The notes beneath the pieces were generated by a model. That model searched no databases. It saw only the letters and a list, made by a program, of their open reading frames with translations, and was not told the origin of the DNA. Both the position numbers and the translations under genes were made by a program. DNA of 64,000 bases from Maricaulis sp047308265 (GTDB lineage: Bacteria; Pseudomonadota; Alphaproteobacteria; Caulobacterales; Maricaulaceae), in contig NZ_JBKQWY010000008.1 in the NCBI RefSeq assembly GCF_047308265.1, positions 180,379-244,378 of the forward strand, in the 5' to 3' direction. Of the stretch, positions 31,904 to 40,099 are shown one piece after another. Numbering within the stretch: the first letter of the stretch is position 1; each line of letters opens with the position of its first letter.

Positions 31904-33334
31904 TTACTCGCTCGCTCCCTCAGGGGATTGTGTCGTGCGGAATTCCACATCCAACTCGGCGGCCAGATAAACCAGCGCAGCATAGGCCGCCACGTTTTGC
32001 GAAAGCTCGGCGGGGTCGATCTTGTCGAGCGTGTCGTCCGGCGTGTGGTGGAAGTCGAAATAATCCAAACCATTCTGGTTGAGACGCACGGTGGGCACGC
32101 CTGAATAGGCCAGCGGAATAATATCCGGACCGCCTCCGGGCACATCACTGCCGCCGCGCACAATGCCCAGAGGAGCGATCAGACGCCCAATGGCATCGAC
32201 CGCCGGATTGGCATCATCATTCACATTCGACACCAATTGCCACACGGTGCGAGCGCCAAAATCGGATTCCGTCGCGAGGACATGGTTGGCGATCTCGTCC
32301 TGGTGCTCGCCCGCATAGGCGCGCGCACCCAGAAGTCCGACTTCCTCGGCGCCAAACATCACCACACGAATGGTGCGTCGCGGACGCTGCGGCAATTCAG
32401 AGATCAGCTGGGCTGCAGCCACAGTGATCGCAACACCGGCGCCGTCATCCAGCGCACCCGTGCCCAGATCCCAGCTGTCCAGGTGACCGCCGATCAACAC
32501 AATCTCCTCTGGCGATTCCCGCCCGACGATATCGAGCACCACATTGCCGCTGGTCACATCGCCATGCCAGCCCGCACCGGAACTGAGCGTGAGTTCAATG
32601 CTTTCACCCAGATTATGCAGGCGACGCAGATGATCGGCATCCGGATTGGAAATGGCGATCACCGGGATATCGGCCCAGTCACCATCGCGCGATGACATCA
32701 TGCCTGTGTGCGGAAAACGACGACTGTCCGAACCGACCGAACGCACCACGAGGGCGGACGCCCCGCCCCGCTCGGCATGCTGCCAACCAATCCGACGCCG
32801 CTGATTGGCCGCGCCATAGCCCGCCCCGACCTGGCTCGCAACCATGATCTCGCCATCGACAAAGGCAATCTTGCCCTCCAGCGCGCCGTCCTCGACGAGT
32901 GTCAAAGCGTGAATATCGCGGAAATAGACAATCTGGGACGCGATATCACCATCCGATCGCCCCGATCCCCCCAGCGCCGTGCCATACAGCGCCTGGTCAT
33001 ACGGCGCCGTCATGGTGATCTCCATGCGTCCGCGATCCCAGAACGGCATCGTGAATTCCTCGATCTCCACCACATCAAAGCCCAGCTCTTCGCCCAGCTT
33101 CGCCCCCCAGGCACGCGCCCGGGCTTCCGCTTCCGACCCCGCCAGACGCGGCCCGATTTCCGTCGTCAGTGATTCCACGATCTCATAGGCCAGATCGCTA
33201 TCAAGCGCTGTTTCCATGAGTTCACGCGCTGTCTGCGCGGTTTCCTCTGGAATTTCATACGATTGTACGGCTGTCGCCGCGCCGCCCCACCCCAGTGCCA
33301 GGGTCAGGGCCGATACACAGACCAGCTGTTTCAT
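31904..33334 (-). CDS. M28 family zinc metallopeptidase, secreted
   Basis: A 476-residue protein from ATG 33334 with GTGGAGG upstream and a signal peptide ending near GWGGAATA. A PA-like insert occupies about residues 115-250. Zinc ligands of the M28 co-catalytic site appear in order: IGGHLDSWDLG, GALDDGAGVAI, FGAEEVGLLGAR, ATESDFGART and FDFHHTPDDTLDKID (His-His-Thr-Pro-Asp). It is an aminopeptidase or carboxypeptidase (plasma glutamate carboxypeptidase-like) active in the periplasm. Single gene, its promoter divergent from the pirin gene. Confidence 0.93.
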   Translation of the reverse strand: MKQLVCVSALTLALGWGGAATAVQSYEIPEETAQTARELMETALDSDLAYEIVESLTTEIGPRLAGSEAEARARAWGAKLGEELGFDVVEIEEFTMPFWDRGRMEITMTAPYDQALYGTALGGSGRSDGDIASQIVYFRDIHALTLVEDGALEGKIAFVDGEIMVASQVGAGYGAANQRRRIGWQHAERGGASALVVRSVGSDSRRFPHTGMMSSRDGDWADIPVIAISNPDADHLRRLHNLGESIELTLSSGAGWHGDVTSGNVVLDIVGRESPEEIVLIGGHLDSWDLGTGALDDGAGVAITVAAAQLISELPQRPRRTIRVVMFGAEEVGLLGARAYAGEHQDEIANHVLATESDFGARTVWQLVSNVNDDANPAVDAIGRLIAPLGIVRGGSDVPGGGPDIIPLAYSGVPTVRLNQNGLDYFDFHHTPDDTLDKIDPAELSQNVAAYAALVYLAAELDVEFRTTQSPEGASE

Positions 33335-33491
33335 GTCCGCCTCCACTTACTCTTCCGCGCGTCACTATGAAGACTGAACGCTCGCGTGCAAGCACGGTGC
33401 GCTTCCAGGTCCGGCGGGACGGGTGTGTTTGGCCTCGATTTTCGCGGTCGCGCACCATATATGGCGCAACAGATACACCGAGGAGCCTGCC

Positions 33492-34397
33492 ATGACCGAT
33501 CTTCCCGCCTCCATCAGCAATCGCATTGCCGGCCGTAGTCGCGATCTCGGCGGGTTTTCCGTCAAACGTGTTCTGCCCGCGGCGGGTCAACGTCTTGTCG
33601 GGCCCTTCATTTTCTTCGACCAGATGGGACCGGCCACATTTGCCCCGGGTCAGGGTATTGATGTGCGTCCCCATCCGCATATCGGCCTGGCGACCGTCAC
33701 CTATCTGTTTGAAGGCGCCCTGCGTCACAAGGACAGCCTCGGCGAGGATCTCGTGATCCGCCCGGGCGATGTGAACTGGATGACGGCGGGTCGCGGCGTT
33801 GTTCACTCCGAACGCACCCCCTCGCCCGAGCGCGAAGACGGCCACACGATGTATGGTATTCAAACCTGGGTCGCTCTGCCGGAAGAGGATCAGGATACCG
33901 ACCCGGCCTTTTTCCACCATCCCGGTCAGGATTTGCCGCGATTTGATCGCCAGGGCGGTGATTTCCATCTGATCCTCGGCACCGCCTGGGGTGAGACGGC
34001 CCCGGTCAAAGTCTTCTCTCCCATTTTCTACCTGGCTGGCCGTATTCCGGCTGGTGCCCGCATCACGCTGGATATCGAACATGAAGAACGCGCCATCTAC
34101 CTGGTGGACGGTGCCGCTGAGGTCGATGGTGTGACGCTGGAAGAGGGAGAAATGTTCGTCCTCACGCCCGGATCAGCGCCTGAATTGTCAGTCAGCAAGG
34201 CGAGCAAAATCATGCTCTGCGGCGGGGCCCCCCTGGGTCAACGGGTGATCTTCTGGAATTTCGTCGCCAGTTCGCAAGAGCGTCTGGACGCCGCCAAGGC
34301 TGATTGGGCTCAAGCCAGCGAAGACGGTTTCCCGGCCGGCGGACGCTTCACCCTGCCGGATGGTGAAAACGAACACATTCCTCTGCCTGAAGGTTAG
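33492..34397 (+). CDS. Pirin family protein
   Basis: A 301-residue bicupin from ATG 33492, with AGGAG at 33481. The N-terminal cupin has all four metal ligands of pirin: His61, His63 (RPHPHIGLAT), His105 and Glu107 (VVHSERTP), at the human pirin spacing. Human pirin is a redox-responsive regulator and bacterial ones include quercetinases (YhaK/YhhW type), so this may be an iron-dependent dioxygenase for flavonoids or a regulator. The last codons and stop lie in a unit (CCTGARGGTTAGTGG) that is repeated twice more just downstream. Confidence 0.9.
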   Translation: MTDLPASISNRIAGRSRDLGGFSVKRVLPAAGQRLVGPFIFFDQMGPATFAPGQGIDVRPHPHIGLATVTYLFEGALRHKDSLGEDLVIRPGDVNWMTAGRGVVHSERTPSPEREDGHTMYGIQTWVALPEEDQDTDPAFFHHPGQDLPRFDRQGGDFHLILGTAWGETAPVKVFSPIFYLAGRIPAGARITLDIEHEERAIYLVDGAAEVDGVTLEEGEMFVLTPGSAPELSVSKASKIMLCGGAPLGQRVIFWNFVASSQERLDAAKADWAQASEDGFPAGGRFTLPDGENEHIPLPEG

Positions 34398-34461
34398 TGG
34401 TTTCTGCCCAGACGCTAACGAACCCTGCCTGAGGTTAGTGGCCCCTGCCTGAGGTTAGTGG
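34382..34461. repeat. Repeat of the pirin gene 3' end
   Basis: CCCTGCCTGAGGTTAGTGG occurs exactly at 34423-34441 and 34443-34461 (20-nt period). A related TCTGCCTGAAGGTTAGTGG at 34382-34400 holds the pirin stop codon. The downstream copies are exact to each other and differ from the gene copy by few bases, suggesting local slippage duplication. Confidence 0.75.
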
Positions 34462-34719
34462 TCCCTCAAACACCCCAACAATCTGGATTATTCCGGGACA
34501 CAGCATGCGCTCGCACACAGGGCCTGGCCTCTCCCTTGGCGCTTGCAGCCTTGTCCGAGAGCCGGAGCCATCAACCCGGTTTCGTGATGCATCCTGCGGC
34601 ATTTTCGCCGCGCCATGAAAATTTGTCTGTTTCGTCATGAAATTCGGCAGATTTTCTCATCTTGTCGCTTTCGCGAACGCGATGGCCGCGAGTCTCCCTA
34701 CGGTGACAAGGGTTTGACC

Positions 34720-34735
34720 TTGCAAATGTTTGCAA
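34720..34735. promoter_or_regulatory. Perfect palindrome TTGCAAA-TG-TTTGCAA
   Basis: Arms of 7 bp, TTGCAAA and TTTGCAA, with a 2-bp centre. It lies about 295 nt upstream of the pckA ATG. It has the shape of a dimeric repressor operator. The regulator is unknown. Confidence 0.45.
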
Positions 34736-34756
34736 AGACGCCGCGAGGCCCGTCAC

Positions 34757-34771
34757 ATGTTTGCGCTAACT
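34757..34771. promoter_or_regulatory. LacI-type (CceR-like) half-palindrome upstream of pckA
   Basis: ATGTTTGCGCTAACT resembles the pseudo-palindrome TGTTAGCGCTAACA that alphaproteobacterial LacI-type regulators of central carbon flux (such as CceR) recognise, as I recall it. It sits in the promoter region of pckA, a known type of target of that regulator. The consensus is from memory and was not checked. Confidence 0.4.
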
Positions 34772-35029
34772 CTCTAAACCCTTAAAGCAAAAGGCTTTTC
34801 GGGAAGACCCGAAGGGGTTCCCGCCCGCTCCTCGATCTGCTACCCGCGATGACATGCCCAGTCTGCGTGTGGCCGTTTTCTTGCGTGAGCAAGAGATTGA
34901 TCGGCCTGTTTCGTGGGTATGGGTCACATAAAGGGAGCGGCGCGGCGGCAAAAGCCGACACACCGGATGACCGCTCCCGGGGGAAAGTTTCGTAGGCCGA
35001 GGCCTGCCTGTAATGAGCTGGAGAGAGGA

Positions 35030-36634
35030 ATGGACGGTGTCCTGAACGGTCTGGGGGTCACACCCGCCGAGCTGCGTCTGAACTGGAATGAAGAACGCCT
35101 ATACGAGGAGGCTGTGCGCTCCGGTGAAGGCCGGATCGCCAAGGGCGGCGCCCTGGTCGTGGAAACCGGCCAGCACACCGGTCGCTCTGCGAAGGACAAG
35201 TTCACCGTCCGTGACACCGAGACGGAAAGCCAAGTCTGGTGGGAGACGAACGCCGAAATGAGCCCGGCGCATTTCGACGCCCTGTGGTCAGACTTCCAGG
35301 CTCACATGGCCGACAAGACGCTGTATATGCAACAGCTCTTCGGCGGTGCCGATCTCGACCACCGCCTGCCTGTGCGGGTGATCAATGAACTGGCCTGGCA
35401 CTCGCTCTTCATCCGCCATCTTCTGCGCGTACCTGCAGCGGATGAATATGCCGGGTTTGCACCGGAATTCACCATCATCAACCTGCCCAGTTTCAAGGCG
35501 GATCCCCAGCGCCACGGATGCCGTTCGGATACCGTCATTGCCGTGGATTTCTCCCGCAAGCTGGTGCTGATCGGTGGCACGTCCTATGCCGGTGAAACCA
35601 AGAAATCCGTCTTCACCATTCTCAACTATCTCTTGCCCGCCAAGTCGATCATGCCGATGCATTGTTCGGTCAATTGTGGCGATGAGGATGCCGCCATCTT
35701 TTTCGGCCTGTCCGGCACCGGCAAGACCACCTTGTCCGCCGACGCCAGCCGGACCCTGATCGGGGATGACGAGCATGGCTGGTCCGAAAACGGCCTGTTC
35801 AATTTCGAGGGCGGTTGCTACGCGAAAATGATCCGCCTGTCTGCCGAGGCCGAACCGGAAATCCACGCCACCACACAGATGTGGGGAACAGTGCTGGAAA
35901 ATGTGGTGATGGATCCACAGACGCGCGCACTTGATCTGGATGATGACAGCCTGGCCGAAAACAGCCGCGGCGCCTATCCGATCAGTGCAATTCCGAACGC
36001 CTCCGACACCGGTCGCTGTGGTCACCCGAAAAACCTGATCATGCTGACTTGTGATGCCTTTGGCATCATGCCGCCGATCGCCAAGCTGACCCCGGCTCAA
36101 GCCATGTATCACTTCCTGTCGGGTTATACGGCGAAAGTGGCGGGTACCGAAAAAGGCGTAACCGAGCCCACCGCCACTTTCTCTGCCTGTTTTGGCGCGC
36201 CCTTCATGCCACGTCACCCCGCAGAGTACGGCGCCCTGCTGCGCGAGCTGATTGCCCAGCACGATGTGGATTGCTGGCTCGTGAATACTGGCTGGACCGG
36301 CGGAGCCCACGGCACCGGTCATCGCATGCCGATCAAGGCGACCCGCACCCTGCTGAACGCCGCGCTCGACGGCTCGCTCAATAGCGCCAGTTTCCGCGAG
36401 GACCCGTGTTTCGGCTTCATGGTGCCCACCGCTGTCGACGGCGTGGGATCGTCCATTCTTGACCCGCGCTCCACTTGGGCCGACCCGGAGGCCTATGACG
36501 CCCAGGCGGCCAGGCTGGTCACCATGTTCAATGAGAATTTCATCAAGTTTGAGGACCACGTGGCGGCCTATGTGCGCGCCGCAGCCCCCAAGGCGCCCGC
36601 CTCGACACGCGAACTCGTCGACGCGGCAGAATAG
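35030..36634 (+). CDS. pckA: Phosphoenolpyruvate carboxykinase (ATP)
   Basis: A 534-residue enzyme, the standard length for ATP-dependent PEPCK, from ATG 35030 with GAGAGAGGA upstream. Motifs in order: ETGQHTGRSAKDKF, substrate loop with RHGCRSDTVIAVDF, IGGTSYAGETKKSVFTILNY, kinase-1a P-loop FGLSGTGKTTLSAD, kinase-2 LIGDDEHGW and the C-terminal VNTGWTGGAHGTGHRM. It makes PEP from oxaloacetate in gluconeogenesis. It is preceded by putative carbon-control operators and followed by a strong terminator, so it is transcribed alone. Confidence 0.97.
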   Translation: MDGVLNGLGVTPAELRLNWNEERLYEEAVRSGEGRIAKGGALVVETGQHTGRSAKDKFTVRDTETESQVWWETNAEMSPAHFDALWSDFQAHMADKTLYMQQLFGGADLDHRLPVRVINELAWHSLFIRHLLRVPAADEYAGFAPEFTIINLPSFKADPQRHGCRSDTVIAVDFSRKLVLIGGTSYAGETKKSVFTILNYLLPAKSIMPMHCSVNCGDEDAAIFFGLSGTGKTTLSADASRTLIGDDEHGWSENGLFNFEGGCYAKMIRLSAEAEPEIHATTQMWGTVLENVVMDPQTRALDLDDDSLAENSRGAYPISAIPNASDTGRCGHPKNLIMLTCDAFGIMPPIAKLTPAQAMYHFLSGYTAKVAGTEKGVTEPTATFSACFGAPFMPRHPAEYGALLRELIAQHDVDCWLVNTGWTGGAHGTGHRMPIKATRTLLNAALDGSLNSASFREDPCFGFMVPTAVDGVGSSILDPRSTWADPEAYDAQAARLVTMFNENFIKFEDHVAAYVRAAAPKAPASTRELVDAAE

Positions 36635-36672
36635 GACCCGCGCGACAGTCGGACTTCCACAGAGTCCAACGG

Positions 36673-36703
36673 AAAGCCCCGCTTCTGCCGAGCGGGGCTT
36701 TTT
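36673..36703 (+). terminator. Rho-independent terminator of pckA
   Basis: AAAGCCCCGCT (36673-36683), loop TCTGCCG, AGCGGGGCTTT (36691-36701): a perfect 11-bp stem followed by further T residues, 38 nt past the stop. Confidence 0.9.
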
Positions 36704-36966
36704 GCTGTGCGGCGACACAATAACCGGCTCCAGACCGGGCAGGATGTGCTGCCCCGATCATCCGACAAAATAGCCACACATGTGGTGCGCGTATGACCCT
36801 ATCCAAAAAAATTGTTTGACCCCCGGGTGAAACTCCGGTTTTTTGAAATGGAATTTCGCAACGGATCGCTGAGGCGGTGATTTTTCCCGGACACCGGGAT
36901 GTGCACCTCCGCTGACGCAAGAAACACCTCCCGCGCGAGTCGAGCAACAACCGAAACGGATCTCAC
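36704..36966. other. Region upstream of the threonine leader
   Basis: About 260 nt without a gene. TTGACC at 36816-36821 could be a -35 element, but the matching -10 is only a T-run (weak). A short hairpin CCCGGACACCGGG at 36886-36898 shares its 12-nt core with the terminator stem at 37181-37192. The promoter of the threonine operon should be here. Confidence 0.4.
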
Positions 36967-37143
36967 ATGACGGGCCTGTCCGCTTACATCGCCACCTCCA
37001 GCCAGACGCAAGGCGTGTGGACGGGTGACGTGTATGCCGTGTCCGCCACGACATCCACCTCCCTCACAACAGGTATGACCACCGGCACCATTATGGGCAC
37101 CGGTATGATTACCACCTCCCAGACGAGGAGCGGCACGAGGTGA
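36967..37143 (+). CDS. thrL: Threonine-operon leader peptide
   Basis: ATG 36967 to TGA 37143 encodes 58 residues, 17 of them Thr, with 3 Ile, 4 Met and 8 Ser. The densest stretch (37048-37116, 23 codons) has 11 Thr, 2 Ile and 3 Met codons, including ...GTIMGTGMITT. Directly downstream, at 37175-37206, is a terminator, then the thr genes. This is the architecture of amino-acid attenuation, as in E. coli thrL, where Thr and Ile codons sense the products of the pathway. Here Met codons add the third branch of the aspartate family. The ribosome site before the ATG is weak (GGAT at -12). Translation was read by hand. Confidence 0.8.
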   Translation: MTGLSAYIATSSQTQGVWTGDVYAVSATTSTSLTTGMTTGTIMGTGMITTSQTRSGTR

Positions 37144-37206
37144 GCTAGCGGAGACACACACCGCACACACCCCGCCCGCTCCCGGACACCGGAAGCGGGT
37201 TTTTTA
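37127..37206 (+). promoter_or_regulatory. Transcription attenuator of the threonine operon
   Basis: The terminator is CCCGCT-C-CCGG / ACA / CCGG-A-AGCGGG (37175-37199), an 11-bp stem with one mismatch, plus TTTTTT. An alternative pairing competes with it: GGAGCGG (37127-37133), at the end of the leader ORF, is complementary to CCGCTCC (37176-37182) in the terminator's 5' arm. A ribosome stalled at the Thr-rich codons upstream leaves GGAGCGG free to form the antiterminator; a ribosome reaching the stop at 37143 covers it and allows termination. The logic is inferred; no folding program was run. Confidence 0.75.
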
Positions 37207-37271
37207 ATACCCAAATTCCGGATCTTCACCACCACCGACCCCAGACTGACCAGACCCAAAGGACCAGACCC

Positions 37272-39083
37272 GTGAACAAACTCGCCCACGCCCTCCAGGC
37301 TCCCGACGTCCACCCGGCCCCCAAACCGGCCTGCCGCCACCGCATCTGCGTGCTCAAATTCGGCTCGTCCGTGTTGTTCTCGCCGGCCGATTATTCGCGG
37401 GCAGCGCATGAGATCTATCGCCATACCCGCAATGGCGAAAAAGTCGTGGCGGTTGTCTCGGCTCTGGATGGTGAAACCGACGAATTGTTCGGACTGTCCG
37501 ACACGGTCGGGGCCCAGCACGAAGCCCTCACGGCCCGTCTCGTCCGCTGCGGCGAGCTGAAATCGGCGGCCCTGATGGGCCTGGCACTCGATCGTGCCGG
37601 CATTCCGGTCAATGTGCTCGACCCGCATGAGATGGATCTGACAGCGGCCGGGTCACCGCTGGATGCCAATCTCACTGGTCTGGACGCCAACCGCCTGCAC
37701 GACGCCCTCGATACGGCAGATGCCCTCGTGGTGCCGGGCTTTTTTGCTGAAGGAGAAAACGGGCCGGTCACCCTGGGTCGCGGTGGCACGGATCTGACGG
37801 CGGTAATTTTCTCCCACCTCCTGGGCGCGGACCGGGTCCGCCTCATCAAGGATGTGGACGGGGTCTATACCGATGATCCGGCCCGCAATCCGGATGCCGA
37901 ACGCCTTGACCGGCTGGACTATTCCGAAGCCCTTCGCGTCTCGCATGGCCTAGTCCAGGAGAAGGCGCTGATCGCGGCCGAGAAAAACGATGTGGTGGTC
38001 GAGGTCGCCGCACTTGGAAAAGGTTATGCCACGCGTATCGGTCGCCATGAGCGTGAACCCGGTGCCAAGCGGGATGTGAAACCGCTCCGTGTGGCCCTGC
38101 TCGGGCATGGCGCTGTGGGGGCCGGTGTCCGCCAATTGCTCGAGGCTCATCCCGGCCGTTTCGCCCTCAATCCGATCCTGGTGCGCGATCCGGCCGCCCA
38201 TGCCAGTGCACATCCTGACACAAAGGCCGACTTTACGGCAGACCTCGCCGAAGCCCTCGGCTCTGACCCGGATATCGTGGTGGAAGTGCTGGGCGGTACG
38301 GGCCTGGCCCTTGAGCTGTTGCACAGCGCTCTCGACCAGGACAGCGCGTTGGTCTCGGCCAACAAGGCTGCCCTCGCCCGTGATTTTGAGGCCCTGCACG
38401 CCAAGGCCAGAAAACAGGGCAAACCTCTTCTCTATTCAGCCTCTGTCGGCGGAGGCGCGCCGATCCTGGAAGCGGTGGACCGTCTTGCCCAGTCCCCGGG
38501 TCTGGCCATGATCGAAGGCGTGATGAACGGCACCTCCAACTACCTGCTCGATCGTCTCGCCGAGGGCATGCCTTATGACGAGGCGATTGCCGAAGCCCAG
38601 GCGCTCGGTTTTGCCGAAGCCGATCCCTCGGCCGACACGGATGGTCATGACGCGGCGGACAAACTCTCTCTCCTGATCCGTCACGCCTTTGATGTGGCTG
38701 TGGATCCGGCATCGATCCCGAAAATGTCGATTGGCGATATCCAGCCCCATGTGATCGCTGCGGCCTCGGCTGAAGGCGCTCGCTTCCGCCAGGTTGCCCA
38801 CTGCCATCTCTCCGATGACGGACAGGTCTCCGCGCGTGTCGATCTCGTACGCCTGCCGGAAGATCATCTTCTGGCGCAGATCCGCAATGAGGAAAACCGT
38901 TTCCGGCTGGTCGACAAGGCGGGCGGTGTGCACATTGTCAATGGCAAGGGGGCGGGTCGCTGGCCCACCGCCGAAGCCGTGTTTGCCGATCTCATGGACA
39001 TTCAGCGTCATGCGACCGGTGCGGTCGCCCTGCCCGGATTGTCGGCCCGAATGCCGGCGCTCGATTTACCCGACAACGCCTGA
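37272..39083 (+). CDS. thrA: Fused aspartate kinase - homoserine dehydrogenase without ACT domains
   Basis: A 603-residue bifunctional enzyme from GTG 37272 with AAAGGACC upstream. Residues about 20-265 are an amino-acid kinase domain (CVLKFGSSVLF, LGRGGTDLTAVIF, RLIKDVDGVYTDDPARNPDA). Residues about 272-603 are homoserine dehydrogenase (VALLGHGAVGAGV dinucleotide fold, SANKAALA, SASVGGGAPILEAV, IEGVMNGTSNYLLDRL, LGFAEADPSADTDGHDAADK). E. coli ThrA has about 820 residues because of two ACT domains between or after these; neither linker nor C-terminal ACT is visible here. It would phosphorylate aspartate and reduce aspartate semialdehyde. It heads thrABC and is governed by the upstream attenuator. 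Confidence 0.9.
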   Translation: MNKLAHALQAPDVHPAPKPACRHRICVLKFGSSVLFSPADYSRAAHEIYRHTRNGEKVVAVVSALDGETDELFGLSDTVGAQHEALTARLVRCGELKSAALMGLALDRAGIPVNVLDPHEMDLTAAGSPLDANLTGLDANRLHDALDTADALVVPGFFAEGENGPVTLGRGGTDLTAVIFSHLLGADRVRLIKDVDGVYTDDPARNPDAERLDRLDYSEALRVSHGLVQEKALIAAEKNDVVVEVAALGKGYATRIGRHEREPGAKRDVKPLRVALLGHGAVGAGVRQLLEAHPGRFALNPILVRDPAAHASAHPDTKADFTADLAEALGSDPDIVVEVLGGTGLALELLHSALDQDSALVSANKAALARDFEALHAKARKQGKPLLYSASVGGGAPILEAVDRLAQSPGLAMIEGVMNGTSNYLLDRLAEGMPYDEAIAEAQALGFAEADPSADTDGHDAADKLSLLIRHAFDVAVDPASIPKMSIGDIQPHVIAAASAEGARFRQVAHCHLSDDGQVSARVDLVRLPEDHLLAQIRNEENRFRLVDKAGGVHIVNGKGAGRWPTAEAVFADLMDIQRHATGAVALPGLSARMPALDLPDNA

Positions 39084-39121
39084 CGCACTGATTGCGTCCG
39101 GCCTCAAGCGAGGACTGACCC

Positions 39122-40099
39122 ATGCCCCAGATGGCAACTGCATCCGCCCCCGCCAGTATCGGCAATGTCGGCGTTGGATATGACGTGCTCGGCCTGGCCT
39201 TCGATGCTGTGCGCGACACCATTACCGCACGGCGGGTCGACCGCCCGGGCGTGCATCTGGGACAGGTAAGTGGGCTCACCGACTCGCTCCCGGCCGAGGT
39301 TCACAAGAATTGCGCGCTCGCGGCCGCGCACGCCCTCATCGCCAGCCAGGCTCCAGGCCTGGGCGTTGAGCTCGACATCCACAAGGGTGTGCCCATGAGT
39401 GCCGGCATGGGCGGATCGGCCGCCTCGGCTGTCGCGGCCGCCGCGGCAGTCAACGCCCTGCTTGAAACGCCGCTGGAAACGCCGGACCTGTTACTGCACG
39501 CCATTGAAGGCGAACGGGTCTCCGCCGACCCGCCCCCCTGGGACAATGTGATGGCCAGCCTGCTGGGCGGGCTGGTCATCGCGGCCCGCCTCGATCCACC
39601 CCTCATCCGGCGCTTACCCCTGCCGGAGGGCTATGCCTGTGTCCTCTTCCACCCGAACAGGAAGATTGAAACACAAATGGCGCGGGAGCTGCTTTCCGAG
39701 ACAGTCTCCCATGCCGTGGCCGTTGAACATGGTCGCAATCTCGCCGGTTTCCTCGCCGGTTGCGCCCTGGGAGACGAAGCTCTGATCGAGGCGGGCCTTC
39801 AAGACATTCTGGTCGAGCCCCAACGCCTGCCGCTCTTGCCCGAGCTGGCCGGCGTCCAGTCCGCCGCGATCGGGGCGGGGGCGCTGGGCTGTTCCTTTTC
39901 CGGATCCGGCCCCTCGGTATTTGCCTGGTGCCGGGCAGCGGACAAGACAGCCGTGCGAGACGCCATGGCGCGAGCCTTTGCCGATGCAGACTGCGAGGCG
40001 CGGGCCTATGATGCGCCTATCCTTTCCGACGGGGTCACGGTTGAGCGTGTCTCCGACACTCCAGTGCACGAGAGCCTTCAGGAGAAAGCGGCCTCATGA
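39122..40099 (+). CDS. thrB: Homoserine kinase
   Basis: A 325-residue GHMP kinase. ASAPASIGNVGVGYDVLGLA is motif 1, PMSAGMGGSAASAVAAAAAV the ATP-binding Gly/Ser-rich loop (motif 2), and GALGCSFSGSGPSVFAWC motif 3. It is homologous to E. coli ThrB (310 residues). It phosphorylates homoserine for threonine synthase. It lies 38 nt after thrA with its own start MPQMATASAP, and overlaps thrC by 4 nt (ATGA), so the order thrA-thrB-thrC matches the enterobacterial operon. Confidence 0.93.
   Translation: MPQMATASAPASIGNVGVGYDVLGLAFDAVRDTITARRVDRPGVHLGQVSGLTDSLPAEVHKNCALAAAHALIASQAPGLGVELDIHKGVPMSAGMGGSAASAVAAAAAVNALLETPLETPDLLLHAIEGERVSADPPPWDNVMASLLGGLVIAARLDPPLIRRLPLPEGYACVLFHPNRKIETQMARELLSETVSHAVAVEHGRNLAGFLAGCALGDEALIEAGLQDILVEPQRLPLLPELAGVQSAAIGAGALGCSFSGSGPSVFAWCRAADKTAVRDAMARAFADADCEARAYDAPILSDGVTVERVSDTPVHESLQEKAAS

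Larger units (their letters stand above)
34463..35029. other. pckA upstream region, no gene seen
   Basis: About 570 nt before pckA. It contains two candidate operators (34720-34735 and 34757-34771), a short stem TTCGGG-AAGA-CCCGAA near 34798-34813, and a purine-rich leader before the pckA start. Frames here are short and lack RBS sites. The length suggests an extended 5' UTR or a regulated promoter. Confidence 0.5.

Noticed and set aside
36984..37628. Long minus-strand frame (214 codons) opposite the threonine leader and thrA
   Set aside because: Its sequence is low in typical protein features and is explained as the antisense of the Thr-rich leader and the kinase domain. No RBS.
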